DNA of 64,000 nt from the NCBI RefSeq assembly GCF_026210795.1, contig NC_089458.1:2000001-2064000 (forward strand). The letters are read 5' to 3'. The notes below the pieces were generated by a model. That model was not told the DNA's origin and made no database searches. It was given only the letters and a program-made list of their open reading frames with translations. Shown piece by piece: positions 47,957-61,381 of this stretch. A program made the translations under genes and the position numbers. How positions within the stretch are numbered: position 1 is the first letter of the stretch; every line of letters starts with the position of its first letter. Source of the stretch: Rhizophagus irregularis (taxonomy: Eukaryota; Glomeromycota; Glomeromycetes; Glomerales; Glomeraceae).

Positions 47957-49589
47957 TCATATTATTAAATTATAATAACTATTTTGTTCAATTGATCGAA
48001 AATAAAAATACAGTGGTACTGATATTGCAAGATTAAGGAGCGCGACGATACCAATAAAATAAAGAATAATTTTTTCTGTGCGTGTAAATTCTCCAGCATT
48101 TGAATTTAATGGATTTTCTTCTTCAACTGCAACATCGATCGCCCCTTTGATTATTTAAATATATAAGTATGTTTACAACTTTTTTTAGAAAAAAATGGAC
48201 TAAAAAAAACAGCTTTTACCTTGAGATGATGAAGAGCTAACAGAATCTTGATTGAAGTTGGATTCTGCAGTTTTTGAGGCTTGCAATCTAACCATTGCTT
48301 TCCTTAATGATCGTTTGCCAAGTATAGACAAAGCAATCACACAACATGTTACGAAAATAATATTCATTGTAATAATGACAATATCTAATCAAATAAAATA
48401 ATAAAGTTAGATAGTTTGCAAATTGCGAAGTATGAACTTATTTTTTTCGCCTATACCTTTATTTTCTAATTTTGGTTTATCGATTAAACTCAAATTCTTT
48501 ACCAACGATCCGATCCAAACAGCATTAAAAGTTCCAGGCAAAACACCAAGAACAGTTGCCCAAAGGAAGGGGAAGAGCTAAATTATGAACAATTAGGAAT
48601 TAAGGTTTGTTCCACAATCATAATGCTAATTTCATAAATTCTTTTTTTGATTTGTGAAAATTTCTTGATTTACTTACGTCTATAGAACTCACTGAAAAGA
48701 AATAACTTATCAGATTAAATGGTATAGGAGTCAATCGTAGCATTACAACAATTTTCCATCCTATGTGAATTAAGGTGAATTAAAGTACCGTCAGATTAAA
48801 TAGTTAATTTATAATTTCAAAATAAAACGTGTACCTTCGTCTGCTATAACACTATTAAGTGCTGTAAACATTGGTCTCTTTTCGATTTGAGTTTTTACCC
48901 AATCCGAGAAAATGTATCTTCCGAAAATAAATGTACCGAAAGCTCCTAAAATATCTCCAATTATAATGATGGCACCTGCTAATATTGCAGGTTTGAACAA
49001 AAATCCTGCTGCAATGCTTATTATAGATCTTAAAATATAATACAACTGATTTAATAATGCGTTATGATATGCTTTATTTCAAAGAACCTTAAATACTTTA
49101 AAGTTAGATCAATTTACCCCGGCAGGAATAACCATACACAAATAGTGTAAATAGTCAAATAAATCAAGATTCCATATTTCTTATGTTTTTCGATAAGTTC
49201 TAGATAATCTTTGATATGATCTTGAATTCTAAAAACCTAACATATTAATCGATGTTAGAACAACAGGGAAAAACTAAAAACGAAAATACTAAATATTCAA
49301 TAATACTTACAATCAAAAGAACAACAATTAACACAATAAACGCCACCAATAAAACTGATCTAATAAAAGCTTTCGAAGTAAAAACTCTTCCTCGTTTATT
49401 TTTTAAACCTGAACTAGAAGTAGTTTGTTTAACTTGCTGTTGCTTTTGTGAATTTTCGTCTGGTGGCAATAAACGGCTTGTTTCATCATAGTTTTCGTTA
49501 TCTTCTTGATAGTCTGTTTGTATATCATTAATTACCGGTGACTGAACCTGAATTGAAAGATCGTCAGTCGCTTCTTCGTTTTGCGACAT
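47957..49589 (-). CDS. VTT-domain (SNARE-associated Golgi/DedA-type, TMEM64/Tvp38-like) membrane protein
   Basis: Seven exons on the minus strand sum to 1149 nt (382 residues): 49311-49589, 49118-49236, 48835-49028, 48678-48760, 48457-48577, 48220-48384, 47957-48144. A cytosolic acidic N-terminus with a dileucine-like ETSRLLPP is followed by a first TM (VLLVAFIVLIVVLLI). The VTT core follows: WLFLPGSIISIAAGFLF, with the conserved FxPG and AAGxxF features, GDILGAFGTFIFGRYIFSDW, then MLRLTPIPFNLISYFFSVSS and LPGTFNAVWIGSL. A long hydrophilic loop separates two further hydrophobic stretches. VTT proteins act in the secretory pathway, and relatives (TMEM41B, VMP1) are lipid scramblases; which activity this one has cannot be told from the sequence. 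It is divergent from the TLDc gene, 561 bp apart. Confidence 0.88.
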
Positions 49590-50150
49590 TTTTGAAATAT
49601 TGCGTAATGTAGCAAATTACAACTCTATAAATAATGTTTTTTAACCGCATGTAATTGCCTTTTTTAGATTCTGTGATTTAGTCTGTAATACTCTGTATCC
49701 ATGTTATACAAAAATATTTACAGTAAAAATATAGATTTTTATTATGAAAGTAATGATCAGAAATCTGAATTTTTATAATTTTGTTTAATTACAGAACACT
49801 ATTAATTGGAGTACTTTCTACGATTGTAATATATATATTGAAACAAGAGTGTATAAAAAATCAATGCAAATCTAATTAATTACCTTTCTCAATTTATTTG
49901 AAATGAAAGTGCAGAATTAGTCATTTTTTTTAGTTTTTTAGGGTACAAGGCGCAAAATTCCACTTAAAAAAGGATAAATAATCTGATGCCCCTGTTTATT
50001 ATTATGACAAATAAGGATAAAAAGCCAAGAAGTACGTCACGCACTGGGATTAAAATTTTTAAAATAGTTAGAATACGACTTCGCTAACAACAAAATGTAA
50101 TGTATAAGCCGGTTTTTAAAGTTTCATAAAAGAAAAATAAATCTTTTCCG

Positions 50151-51545
50151 ATGTCTAATAACTTGCATAAATCAGAATCATTATCTTCAAATACTAATTG
50201 CAATAATAACCTACCTAATTATAATAACCCGCCTAAATATCGTAGAACTCAGTCTGATTTTTACTCTACTCAACCAGGTTCCACGTCAAATTCTCGAGTA
50301 AAAAGTGTTCGAAGAAGCACAACCGGATCGTTTTACGATAAAAGTTCCACTACTCTTTTTTGGGATTTGGTTGGTAGGGAAAATTATACTACTTCACTGA
50401 ACAATTCTCCTGTTCTCTGTAATAGCTCCACACCAACAGAGGAAGATTATTTTGGTATTGCTACGTATTTTGTAAATAAAATTGGTTCATGGTCTTGGCG
50501 ATCCAAACTATCTCCCCGAACTGTACCCACTATGATTCCCAAAAGCGGCGATAACTCAATTAATTTATTAACAACAAAATTTAAAGGATTGCGCTCTTCT
50601 CCTACAAGTATTACTAGCATGTTTTTAGGTAGTTTAGATAAAAATACACAGAAAAATAGCACCCCTTCTGTACCACCACAAGAACCAGAACCAAATAAAT
50701 CATTGATGACTCCTATTGAACTTCATGGTAGAAAAGCAGACACTGAACCGGTTTTAGATACTGATATGGCTGAACAGGTATATTAATTAACAGGTAAATA
50801 AACTTAATAAATAAATAAATCAACGCTTAATGTGTTAAAATTTAGATACGTCAACGACTTCCAAGACGTGTACGATTGGCTCCAAGTTGGAATTTACTGT
50901 ATAGTCTCGATCAGGATGGCACAAGTATGACTACAATGTATCATAAAGTGAAAGATAAAGGACCCTTAATATTGGTAATCAAAGACATGGATGAGCAGGT
51001 TGATATATAAACCAATTTTCTTGCCTATTTTGGAAATCTCTTGATAGTTTATTTTTCTAATTACGTAGGTTTTTGGTGCGTTTGTCAGCGAACCATTAAA
51101 ACAACGTCCTTCTTATTATGGAAGTGGAGAATGGTAAGAAACTTTACGTGTTTTTTTTCAAATGTGATGTATATTTATGATAATTATTTTCCTCAGTTTC
51201 TTGTGGAAATATGTAAATGAGGGTGAGACATTACCACCCAAAGTTAAATTTTATATGTGGACTGGAAGGAATGAATATATGATATTAAGTGAACATGATT
51301 ATTTGGCGATTGGTGGAGGGTAAGTAAATAATATTAATTTTGTTGACATGTCTATCTCTCCGGTTAATATTTAAAATATTCTTAAACTAACAAATTAATT
51401 TTATAGCGATGGAAGGGTTGGTTTGTGGATGGATTCAGATCTTGAAAGAGGATCTTCAGCAAGATGTGACACTTTTGATAATGAAGTCTTGTCTTCAACT
51501 CCTGAATTTATTTGTATGGGGTTTGAAGTATGGGGTTTCAATTGA
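50151..51545 (+). CDS. TLDc-domain protein (OXR1 family)
   Basis: Five exons, 50151-50777, 50846-50998, 51069-51133, 51197-51319, 51407-51545, sum to 1107 nt (368 residues). The first 200 residues are low-complexity (Asn/Ser-rich, with PPKYRRTQSDFYST). The C-terminal ~160 residues form a TLDc domain: LPRRVRLAPSWNLLYSLDQD, the sheet motif GPLILVIKDMDEQVFGAFVS, YYGSGECFLWK, KFYMWTGRNEYMILSEHDYL, then AIGGGDGRVGLWMDSDLERG and the ending FICMGFEVWGF. OXR1/TLDc proteins protect against oxidative stress, and several, including yeast Oxr1, bind and regulate the V-ATPase. The length and lack of a LysM domain fit the short fungal form. It is convergent with the xylulokinase gene, with only 185 bp between stop codons. 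Confidence 0.92.
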
Positions 51546-51730
51546 ATTGGATTTTCTACTTCTCCGTATTAATATTTATTATATAAAACAGTAAATTATT
51601 TAACAAAAGTACCAATTGTATTTTGTAGATTAACTTTATTATATTTGTATAAAATTTATTATTAAAATTATTTTTTAGCTTGTAAATAATAAAACTTTAA
51701 TCCATTAGCAATCACGTGAGCATTAACCAA

Positions 51731-53632
51731 TCAAATATATTTCTCGGTACTTGACAGTTGAATCACTAATTTTTCCAATTCTTGATAATTTTCAATCATA
51801 CTATCATAAATTTTTGTATTTTCAAAGTCAGGTTCAGCAACAAGTGAGAAATTCTCTTCGTTATAATTTGAATTAATTATACTTTTGCACTCTCGTTTTA
51901 AAAAAGCCGTTCTGGCTTTGATGGCAGCACCCATAGAAGCAGAATTTTCTCCTTGGTTTCTCCAAACCTGAGCTCCAAAAACATCCGCTAAAATTTTCAC
52001 AATTTGATCGTTTTTACTCGCACCTCCCACAACAATTATTCTTTGTATCTTTTCCTTTTTCTCATCATCATCTTTTAATAACTTATCTATTCTAAGTTTC
52101 ATTGAAAGAAATTGTGATTCAATAACTGCTCTTACATTATAATTTTCATCTACGAATTCTTTTACTAATTTGTTACTATCAAATTTATAAATTCCTTTTG
52201 CAAATGGAACTATTTCTTGAAAAAGGAAATAAAATCCTATTTGTGATTTAATTGGCTTAGATGAATTTAAAACATTGTTAAATCTTTCCCACGTCACATC
52301 TTTGGTATAAATATCACGTATATGTTCACGTGTCAAACTTCCATTTTTATAGCATAGCATCGAAAAATAGGACGCTGGTATTATAGGGTGACATAATGTG
52401 TGAGATTCTGATGTTGGACATGGTTTAGAAGTATAAAGTAAAACTGTATCCGAGGTACCAAGAGAGATTACAATATTTCCGGGTTTAATATTAAAAGATA
52501 TTAGTGTGGCCGGGTTGTCGCCAGTAAACGGAATTATTTTACAATCTAGTAATATATATATATATAAACAAATTGGGCAGATTAGATAATATTCAAACAA
52601 AAATTTACCTTCACTGAATCCGTATTTTTTAACAAAATATTCGTGCACGTTCCCTAAAATTTTTAATCCGTCGATTTCGGGTTCGTCAAGTTTTTCTTTT
52701 AATTTTCCTTCAGCACCACAACTACATATATTCAACAATTTGTCTTCCCATTGTTTAGTGTGAATATTTAATAGATTCATTCCAGAACCGTCTGAAATGT
52801 CTATAGGCGCATAATGACCAAGAAATAAAGTAGCGAGAAACGAACTAACTAAAGAAATTCGCGAAGTTTGAGAAAATGCGTTTGGATTTGCTTTGCAAAG
52901 CTTAAATAAAGCAATATATAATCACCTTAGTTAAATTCAAACTATATTACGAAAAAAAAAAACTACCTTTGCAATTTGATTTCCAGTAAATCTTTCATAT
53001 GCCTTGGATCCCGTTAAGTTTGCTAAAACTTCCGCACCACCGATTAGCTTTTCTAGCTCGCGACATTGTTCTGATGTACTTGAATCTTGCCAAGTTGGAG
53101 ATTGTTGAACTGAGAAAGCGTTTTTTAATTGGTCTACGAGAGGTTTAGAGTGATCAAGTGAAGATAATAAAAATGGAGCATTATGCGACCAATAAATGCT
53201 TCCGTGTTGCTATCATTGATAGAAAATGAATTATTGGGAAATTGAATGATAGAGCAACACGTTCCGAAATAATAAATTTACTTGACCAGCTCCTGATATT
53301 ATCCGAACTTTATGAAATGGGAATTTTTTAGTTTTGAGCTTTTGAAGAAGTATGTCTAATGATTCCACCCACAATAATGTTGGGCAAGCTACAGTCTCTC
53401 CATTTGATATTACCCCATTAAGAGTTCTGAATACAGAATTAAGATTGAAAAATCATCTTTTAAAAAAAGAAATATCTTAAATAACATACCCATAATGTGG
53501 CAATTCTTTGTCAAAATGTACAGTCTCTTCAAAGACAATTTGATATGTATCTTCAATTACTGTAAGTTTCAATTGTTGAGTTGATAAGTCGAAACCAATA
53601 TATAAATTGGGTAGATTATCAAGTTTTGACAT
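51731..53632 (-). CDS. XKS1: xylulokinase (D-xylulose kinase, FGGY family)
   Basis: Five exons on the minus strand, 53490-53632, 53282-53426, 52967-53209, 52609-52900 and 51731-52545, sum to 1638 nt (545 residues; yeast Xks1 has 600). It phosphorylates D-xylulose to xylulose 5-phosphate, feeding pentoses into the pentose phosphate pathway. Motifs: YIGFDLSTQQLK (N-terminal phosphate-binding Asp), ISGAGQQHGSIYW (substrate loop), SDGSGMNLLNI, FTGDNPATL, VISLGTSDTVLLYT and IIVVGGASKNDQIVKILADV (second FGGY-type signature). The start was taken at the ATG giving MSKLDNLPNLYIGFD, since an in-frame upstream extension has no good start. The divergent Adp1-like gene starts 377 bp away. Assignment to xylulokinase over other FGGY kinases rests on the QQHGS and SDGSGMN motifs. 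Confidence 0.92.
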
Positions 53633-54009
53633 ATTTACATAATACGAAAGAAATTCTCTAGATGTGAGCGTCCAATCGGTAATCAAATCAGCGAGTTTCT
53701 ATATTTAGTAATTTATGCGTGATCAGATTAATTTTGAATGATAAAATGACACAAAATTAGCCTTATTGAAAATTAATAATATGTTATTTCTCGGTTGATC
53801 TTGTTACGAATGTGTCTATCTTTGATTGCTACGATCAAACATTTTCAATAAATATTTTTTTTTTCACTTTTACAATTATTTAATTATTTTTTCTTTTTAT
53901 TACTGTTACCGCATTCCTTTTATAATTTAGAAATAGAAATAAAATTTTTGGCCATTTGTTGAATACAAACGGTTTAGATTTTTATTTATTTAATAGTAAA
54001 ATTTCCGTA

Positions 54010-57000
54010 ATGTTCTCTTTAAATAAGTGCTGGCATAGCCCAGCCATTTTCATTCTAATTTGGTTAACTTGTGTTATAATGCCGATATGCTTGGCATCAA
54101 GGCCAACACAAGAAGAAGCACAGAAATTTGTAAAGGCTTTGCGTGCTATTTATTTCCCTCGGCCAAATTCGTCTCTTGAAATAAAAGACGAACCTAAACA
54201 ACCAGAATGCCCACCCTGTTTTAACTGTCACCTTCCTGTTTTTGAGTGTTCTCATTTTACCAGCTGCAATGATTATAATGGGAAATGCACGTGCCTACCT
54301 GGTTTTGGTGGAGAGGATTGTTCTAAGCCTGTTTGCAATTCTCTAGCCGACGGAACTAACCGTCGTCTGCGTGGAAAAGATAAAGTGTGCGAATGCTCTG
54401 AAGGCTGGGAAGGAATCAATTGCAATGGTTGGTTATGAGCTTTATCAATATTTTATTAAATCAATTATTAACTTGGTAAGCTGATGAGTTTCTTGATTAT
54501 TTAGTTTGTAAAACTGATTCCGCTTGCGATCCGATGGTGTCTACTAAACAGAATGGCACATGTTATAAGGGAGGGTTGACCGTTTATGAGAATTTCCAAA
54601 TGTGTGACGTAAAAAGTTTGTAAATTTTTTTTTTTTTGAATACATTAGTATATAATGTATAACTGAATAAAATATTTTAAACTTCTAGATAAGAAAATTC
54701 TTGACATGCTTCCTGATCAACCTCCTCAAGTCACTTTTTCTTGTCACCGCAAGAAAGAGACTTGCGATTTTCAATGTAACTATATTAAAATTTTTTTTTT
54801 TAGGAATTTTTTAACTAATTTATTTTTTATTTATTTATTTATTTATTTTTTGTTAATAGTTTGGATTAATCAAACAGAATCATTTTACTGTCACTTGGAT
54901 GAGTGTTCTTTTGATCAAGAAATAACTCAGGATCAAAATATAACTCAATATAATTGTAAAAATATAAAATGCAAATGTATGGCTGGGGAAATGTTGTGCG
55001 GAAAGGATGGTAGCATTGGTATGTGATAATATATTAATTATTTATAAATGAGCTTTGATATAATGTTAATATTTATGAATTTATGCAAGATCTATCCGAG
55101 TGGTTAGTAGAAGAAATTAAAGGTCCTGCAGAATTTAAATGTTATAATCCCAGTGACTGTCGATTTTCTGGTATAAACATTGCCATAGATTTGTTTTGAT
55201 TTGTTTTATCTGACCCGATCTAAATTGATAATTTTATTATTATTAGAACCAAATATGAATGCACTTATTTTGTCAATTTTTGGTGATAAATATATTTCCC
55301 TAGATTGTAAAAGTGGTGAATGTCTTCATTATAGCGAAGTTCCAGGGTTTGAAGTAAGTTCCAAAAGTTCAATTTACTAAAGATTGGGCAAGTAAAAATT
55401 ATTTTTAATGTTTAATTATATGTTAATAGAGACCACGCCAACCAAACAATACAAACATGATAATAGTATCTGTGTTTGCAGTGCTTACATTTGTTGCTGG
55501 TATTTTCGGAGGTGAATAATAATATTTATTGGTTTTGACAGAATTGAATGATTTAACTTATTGAGATAAATTTATTTATTTTATTAAGCTGTATTTTACT
55601 TGTCTCGTAATTGGGTAACACCATCGTCTAATATTTCTCTTCCTGATGATGAGAGTTCGCATCTCATGGCTAATCATATACCAGCTGAATTACTCTTCCA
55701 AGACATCAGTTATTACATTGGTGATAAACAAGTTCTCCACTCAATTCATGGAGTAGTGAAACCAGGAGAGGTCATGGCCATTATGGGTGGATCCGGAGCT
55801 GGTAAAACAACTTTCTTGGACATTCTTGCACGAAAGAATAAAGCTGGTAGAATCAGAGGAAAAACGTTAGTTAACGGGCATTTGGTAGATGATGAAACGT
55901 TCAAAAATGTGGTTGGGTATGGTATAAGTTTTCGTTATAAATGGTTACTTGCTGTTTTTTTTCTAAATATATCATTATATTAGTTACGTAGATCAAGAAG
56001 ATCATCTTTTACCTACTTTGACTGTTTATGAGACTATTTTATATTCTGCACTGTTACGGCTTCCACGCGAAATGAGTTTCGAAGCCAAAAATTTTAGGGT
56101 TATGGAAACTATGAGTGAATTAGGAATATTGAGAATTAAAGACTCTAGGATAGGTGATGCTGGTAAGAAATAACCAGGAGTTTAACGTACTTCACTTCTT
56201 GTGATTTTTGTTGAAATATTGTAAACCTCATTTCAACCTCAACAGTACCAACCGGTTTTCATAAAAACAGGTGCGAGATCAATTTCTGGTGGAGAAAAAC
56301 GTCGTGTTTCAATTGCCTGTGAATTAGTTACTTCTCCTTCGATTTTATTCCTTGATGAACCAACTTCTGGATTAGATGCATATAATGCATATAACGTAGT
56401 TGAATGTCTTGTTACCCTTGCAAGAAATTATAATCGTACGGTTATTTGTACAATTCACCAACCTAGAAGTAATATTTTTGCACTATTTGATCAGTTAGTG
56501 TTACTTGCTAATGGTCATATGGTATATTCTGGGGAAGTAAGTAAATGTCACACATATTTTGAAAGCATAGGGCATAAATGTCCTCCTGGTTTCAATATTG
56601 CAGACTATTTAGGTAAATAAATTCTTTTATAATCCATTATCATTATTCGAATTTACTAATATTTGTTGTATATTATTAGTCGATTTAACCATGTATGCGG
56701 TTAAACCGCGCAATTCTAGCGAAGATCAAGACGAAGATGATGACTCAGAAATTATTGACGGGATCTCCTCAGCTCGTCCGCCTCCAATCTCTTCAGCCGA
56801 AAGACGTCCAATGCTTAGAAATCGTGTTTCTATTCATGATATTCAAGATTCAGAATTGTACAGGCCGCAATCACGATTATCAGATCAACAAGAGAATAAC
56901 GGTGTTTTTGAATTAAATAATCGTGATGTACAAAGTGATGATAGCATTAACATTAATGTGCATAGCGATAGAATGACTGATCACTTGAAAATGTTAGTTG

Positions 57001-58321
57001 ATGGGTACAATAGAAGTATGATCTCTCTTGGCATAAAGGATGAAATTGATCGTGCTGAAATGAAGTGAGTAGAATGATTATTTATTTGTAATTCAACGTT
57101 ATATTCGCACTTTAATAATTTAATAATTTCGCTATAGTGAACGACGTCAACCTCTATTAGCTTCAAGTGGAGTAAATACTACAATTAGTTCTCATCTTCG
57201 CGCCTCATGGTTTACTCAGTTCCGTATTCTATCGGATCGCACATTTAAAAATTTATATAGGAATCCCATGTTAATGCTTACACATTATTGTATTAGTGTT
57301 TACTTAGCACGTAAGTAGGGAGCATTGATTTTTAAAAAATTTCTTTAGTTATTTAATCTTTCATTTTTTTTTAGTTCTTTGCGGTTCATTGTTTTATAAG
57401 GTTACCAATGATATTGCTGGGTTTCAAAATCGAATGGGTGTGTTATTCTTTATGTGTGCACTATTCGGGTTTGGGTGCTTGAGTTCATTACATGTTTTTG
57501 CAGCGGAAAGAATATTATTTGTAAAAGAACGAGCAAATGGATATTATGCTCCGATTACATATTTTTCGTCGAAGGTACATAAGAATAGTTTGTTTCTTTG
57601 TATTTGTAAATGGACAACTAATTTATATTTATAATTGGCTTTATTAGGTTTTATTTGATATTATTCCATTACGTGTAGTGCCTCCTATCCTTATGGGAGT
57701 TATAATATATCATATGGTAGGATTAGTTGATGGTACCGCAGAATTTTTCAAATTCTTGCTAGTTCTGGTTTTATTCAATCTCACTGCAGCAAGCATATGT
57801 CTATGTATCGGTATTCTCTTTAAGGAATTGGGAGTGGCAAGTTTATTGAGCAGTTTAGTTATGTTATTCAGTATGTTATTTGGTGGTTTACTTTTAAATA
57901 AGGGTATGTTAAATTTTTATATAAAATTATTTGCATGTTAAATCATAAAAAAAATATTTATATCTTTTGCTTGTTTTGATCAGATTCAATTCCAGAATAT
58001 TTGTCTTGGTTAAAAGATCTTTCATTCTTTAATTATGCATTTGAAGCATTAATTGTTAATGAAGTAGTTTATTTAACTTTAACTGAAGAAAAATATGGAT
58101 TACAAATTGATGTAAGTAATGAGTATGTTTGATGGGAAAAATGAGAATTATTCTAACCAATAAAAAATTTCTGATAGGTACCCGGAGCTACTATTCTATC
58201 AACATTTGGATTTGACGCATCAGCATATTGGATAGATGTAGTAAAATTGACCATTATGTTTAGTTCGTTTATAGTACTTTCATTTACCTGTTTACAACTT
58301 TTTGTAAAAGAAAAACGTTAA
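54010..58321 (+). CDS. ADP1: ABCG half-transporter with cysteine-rich EGF-like ectodomain (yeast Adp1-like)
   Basis: Sixteen exons, each with GT-AG borders, sum to 3180 nt (1059 residues; yeast Adp1 has 1049). Order: a hydrophobic signal/TM segment ([18 protein letters not shown]); a Cys-rich region with EGF-like [17 protein letters not shown] and [13 protein letters not shown] and more Cys clusters to about residue 320; a TM ([17 protein letters not shown]); and the nucleotide-binding domain with Walker [10 protein letters not shown] (about 415-423), signature SISGGEKRR (about 521), Walker [13 protein letters not shown] and the switch His in TIHQPRS. A variable acidic linker follows, then the ABC2-type membrane domain of about six helices ending in KEKR. 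The reverse NBD-TMD order places it in subfamily G. The substrate of Adp1 is unknown. The first intron donor (AATG/GTTGGT) is the least standard junction. Confidence 0.93.
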
Positions 58322-59233
58322 ATAATTTTTTTTTATTTATAATTCTCTTTAAAATTACTTTTTAATGCATCAACCACCTGTATAATTTTATATAATCAAC
58401 AAATAAAATTTTTAAAAAAATCTTTTATTTGCATGTATAACTTTTTTAGACATTAAATACCTTTTTAACCTCTAAGATAAATAAATATATTGTTTATTAA
58501 TTAATTATAAAATATATTATGTATTATTCGTTTTAGATGTATACAGTATACAATAATAAATAAATCCAAATGAAAACTATAAAGCAATAGATAAATAATA
58601 CAACAATAATAATGATATATATATAAATAAATAAATATAAATAAATAATAAAATACTTTAAAACTAAATTATATATTTTTGAATAAAATATATATTATAT
58701 ATTATTATATAATGAAAATAAATGATTGATGATATTATTTCACTGTCCTTTGACAGCTAAAAAATAGTTAATGTACTAGCTAATAATAATAGATGAATAA
58801 TTTTGTGATTGATTTTTTTTTTGTTTTTTTGTTTTTTTTTTTAGCTTTTTTTAGCTTTTTTTAGCTTTTGAGTAAAGAATATTGCACCACTAATAAAATA
58901 CCCTAAATCTGTTAATATCTATGTACATATGATGAGGAAAATCGTAATTTTTTTAGATTCCTAAGCTAACCCTAAAGATATAATTAATATGATATCCATA
59001 TATTTTTGCTACTAATATAATTGATTTAAAAGAATGTCAAAGAATGTCGTGAATAAAGAAAAGAAAAAAATCAATTAGTAAAATATATATATAAACAAAA
59101 TAAAATCGAAGAGAAATATAACATAAAAAAATTTCAAGTTTGCTGAATTTATATAGCATTAATGGATATTATATTTCTCGTGAAAATAATAAAGAAAGTA
59201 AATATAACCAAGTAAAATAAGCCGAGGCAAATT
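58322..59233. other. convergent intergenic region
   Basis: This AT-rich 3'-3' spacer lies between the ABCG gene (+) and the TBRG1-like gene (-). It contains poly-T and a short TTTTTTTAGC repeat near 58838-58868, and (TAAA)n runs near 58620-58650. No gene was recognised. Confidence 0.5.
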
Positions 59234-61381
59234 TTAAGAACTGCCAGTTTCCTGTTTTATTTGGTGTTCAATAAAATGAGCATGACCATTCGTCACTCCC
59301 GGTCTGTTATCATCCTCCTCATCCTCATCCATCTTAGGTTGTTGAATTTGCATGGGTTGATCGTCGTCTATCCAACGTTGCATAACATACTTTGTACATT
59401 TTTCCGCACCAGGCAATTCCTATTAAAAAAAACAACCAATAGATATAAGAACATTATATAAATCAATCAATCAAAGGGTCTTTACATTTTAGATTGATTT
59501 ACCTGAATGTATTTGGTAATACCTAAATGGCTTAACCCCAACATTTCAGGACCACTAGCGTGCGTCTTCGAAGGAACTCCTTGTACATTGATTTCATCAA
59601 GGATCTTTTTCCATACACCGCTCGATGAACTGGCAACGAACTTACGACCAGGCTGATCTTCTGCAGTAACTTGAAACTGAAATGTTCAAAATATAACCGT
59701 TAAAATCATACATAACAATCATATGCGTAAAAACATAAGGTCAATTCACTTACGATCGGAGTATCACCGCCATCCAAGATTTCACTGGTATAAGTTGTCC
59801 TCCTCGTAACATCGACAGCACTCAAATATTGTTTTTTGCTCATAAAACCAACAGGAAATATATAACGATTGGTATGATATGCTTCTCTATCCCATACTAT
59901 TTCACCTATAGATTTAGGCAAGGATAAATACCTAACCGTTAAATATATTTATAAAATAAAAAATAAAACCACCAATAAATGTAATATATTTATTATACCT
60001 ATCCTATAAATCGTCACCTCATTGGTTCCTTTACCAATTGTAACCGGTAATTTCAATGTGCCATCAGGATTCATAGGTAAAGGCTATGTAAAATATAAGA
60101 CCAATAAAAAATAACCAGTTAAGAAAAAAAAATGAATATTTAAATTTATTAAGAAATTACAAACCTCTATTCTTTTGGCATCTGTACGATCATCTCGCTT
60201 CTTTTTCTAAACGTTATATACGTTAATATTATATTTTAAATAAATACCTTTTTCATCAACGAAGAAAACCAATGGTACTTACCACACCCGGTGGCTTTCG
60301 ACGACGTTTCTGCGGTAACTCATCAGCACCTCCATCATCAGCCTACAAATTGATGTGGTTCATGTTACATACATATATATGAGCTAACCGAAAAACATAT
60401 AAAAGATCAATAATTCACCTTTCGTTTACCAGGTTTGTTCGAGTTCGATGCTTGAGGGGATGTATGACTTTTTCGTGATGATGGTGGTGAAACTTTTCGT
60501 CGATATTCTTTAGTAGTTTTTGGTGGTTCTGAAAAATTTTAAAAACATTACGATATTCGTAGATTATTATAATTATAAAAAGAACAATAAGGCGGTGAGA
60601 AATAATTTTTTGAAATAGTTAATTACAATTACATTTAAATATTAACCATATAATGATGATAGATACCGTATCGGCTCATAACAGCAATACTAGCATCATC
60701 TTCATCAGAGGAAGCATCGGACAATATCATGTCTTCGGAGGAGCTACTATAAGAAAAATTAATAATGTTGATTAAACGTGCACATAAGGATTTGAATAAA
60801 AAAAAGGAAAATAAAATGAAAGGAAATAATTAATTGTACATTTTATAATCAATGAAATGGATTAACGAAATAGAGGGAAAAAGACTAACTTTGATGATAC
60901 GTCATCGACAAGACTAGGATTCATGTCCATCATTAAGTCAAGTAAGTGACTAGTAAACGCAAAAAAAGTATTAAAACACGAGTTAATAAATGTAATTTGC
61001 AGGACTGAAGATATAAAAAGAAAGAAGAATACTGGATCTGTAATAAAAGAATCGTGCTATGTATAACAAACTTACTTATTTTCCTCCTTTAACTTCCGCG
61101 CCTTATGCTTGGTTATCTCTAGACTATGTTTCAAGTCGTCCCTTTGCTATAAATTGTAAAGAATTAGTTATTACTAGTCTTTAAAATAAAATAAAAATTC
61201 GAGATAAATAATTCAGAGAAAAAGAAGCAAAGCGCGTTATATAATCACCCTTCTCAAACATGAAGAATGGTAATAACATATGCGTAAACATTAAATTATT
61301 TCATTCACAGACCTTGTTCAGTGCTTCGTACTTTTCTCGTAACCTATAATATTTTTCTTTGAAAGATCGTGAATCGGCCAT
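59234..61381 (-). CDS. FYRN/FYRC-domain protein, TBRG1-like
   Basis: Eleven small exons on the minus strand give about 362 residues. The start is the ATG at 61381 (MADSRSFKEKYYRLREK), a charged coiled-coil-like N-terminus. An acidic Ser region (SSSEDMILSDASSDEDDAS) and a basic nuclear-type region (KRRRKPPGVKKKRDDRTDAK) follow. FYRN: TIYRIG, then GEIVWDREAYH, TNRYIFPVGFMSKKQYLS and TTYTSEILDGG. FYRC: FQVTAEDQPGRKFVASSSSG, SGPEMLGLSHLGITKYIQ, ELPGAEKCTKYV. This order and spacing match TBRG1, a nuclear regulator, and the FYR pair of KMT2 proteins; no SET domain is present. The FYRN exon most likely begins after TCTATAG at about 59906, because an earlier acceptor would break the frame. The tail is acidic and Gln-rich. 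The gene is convergent with the ABCG gene. Confidence 0.85.

Noticed and set aside
59906-59940. An earlier splice acceptor giving RYLSLPKS ahead of the FYRN exon
   Set aside because: It forces a frame that stops after a few residues; the acceptor after TCTATAG restores YRIG-GEIVW as in FYRN domains.
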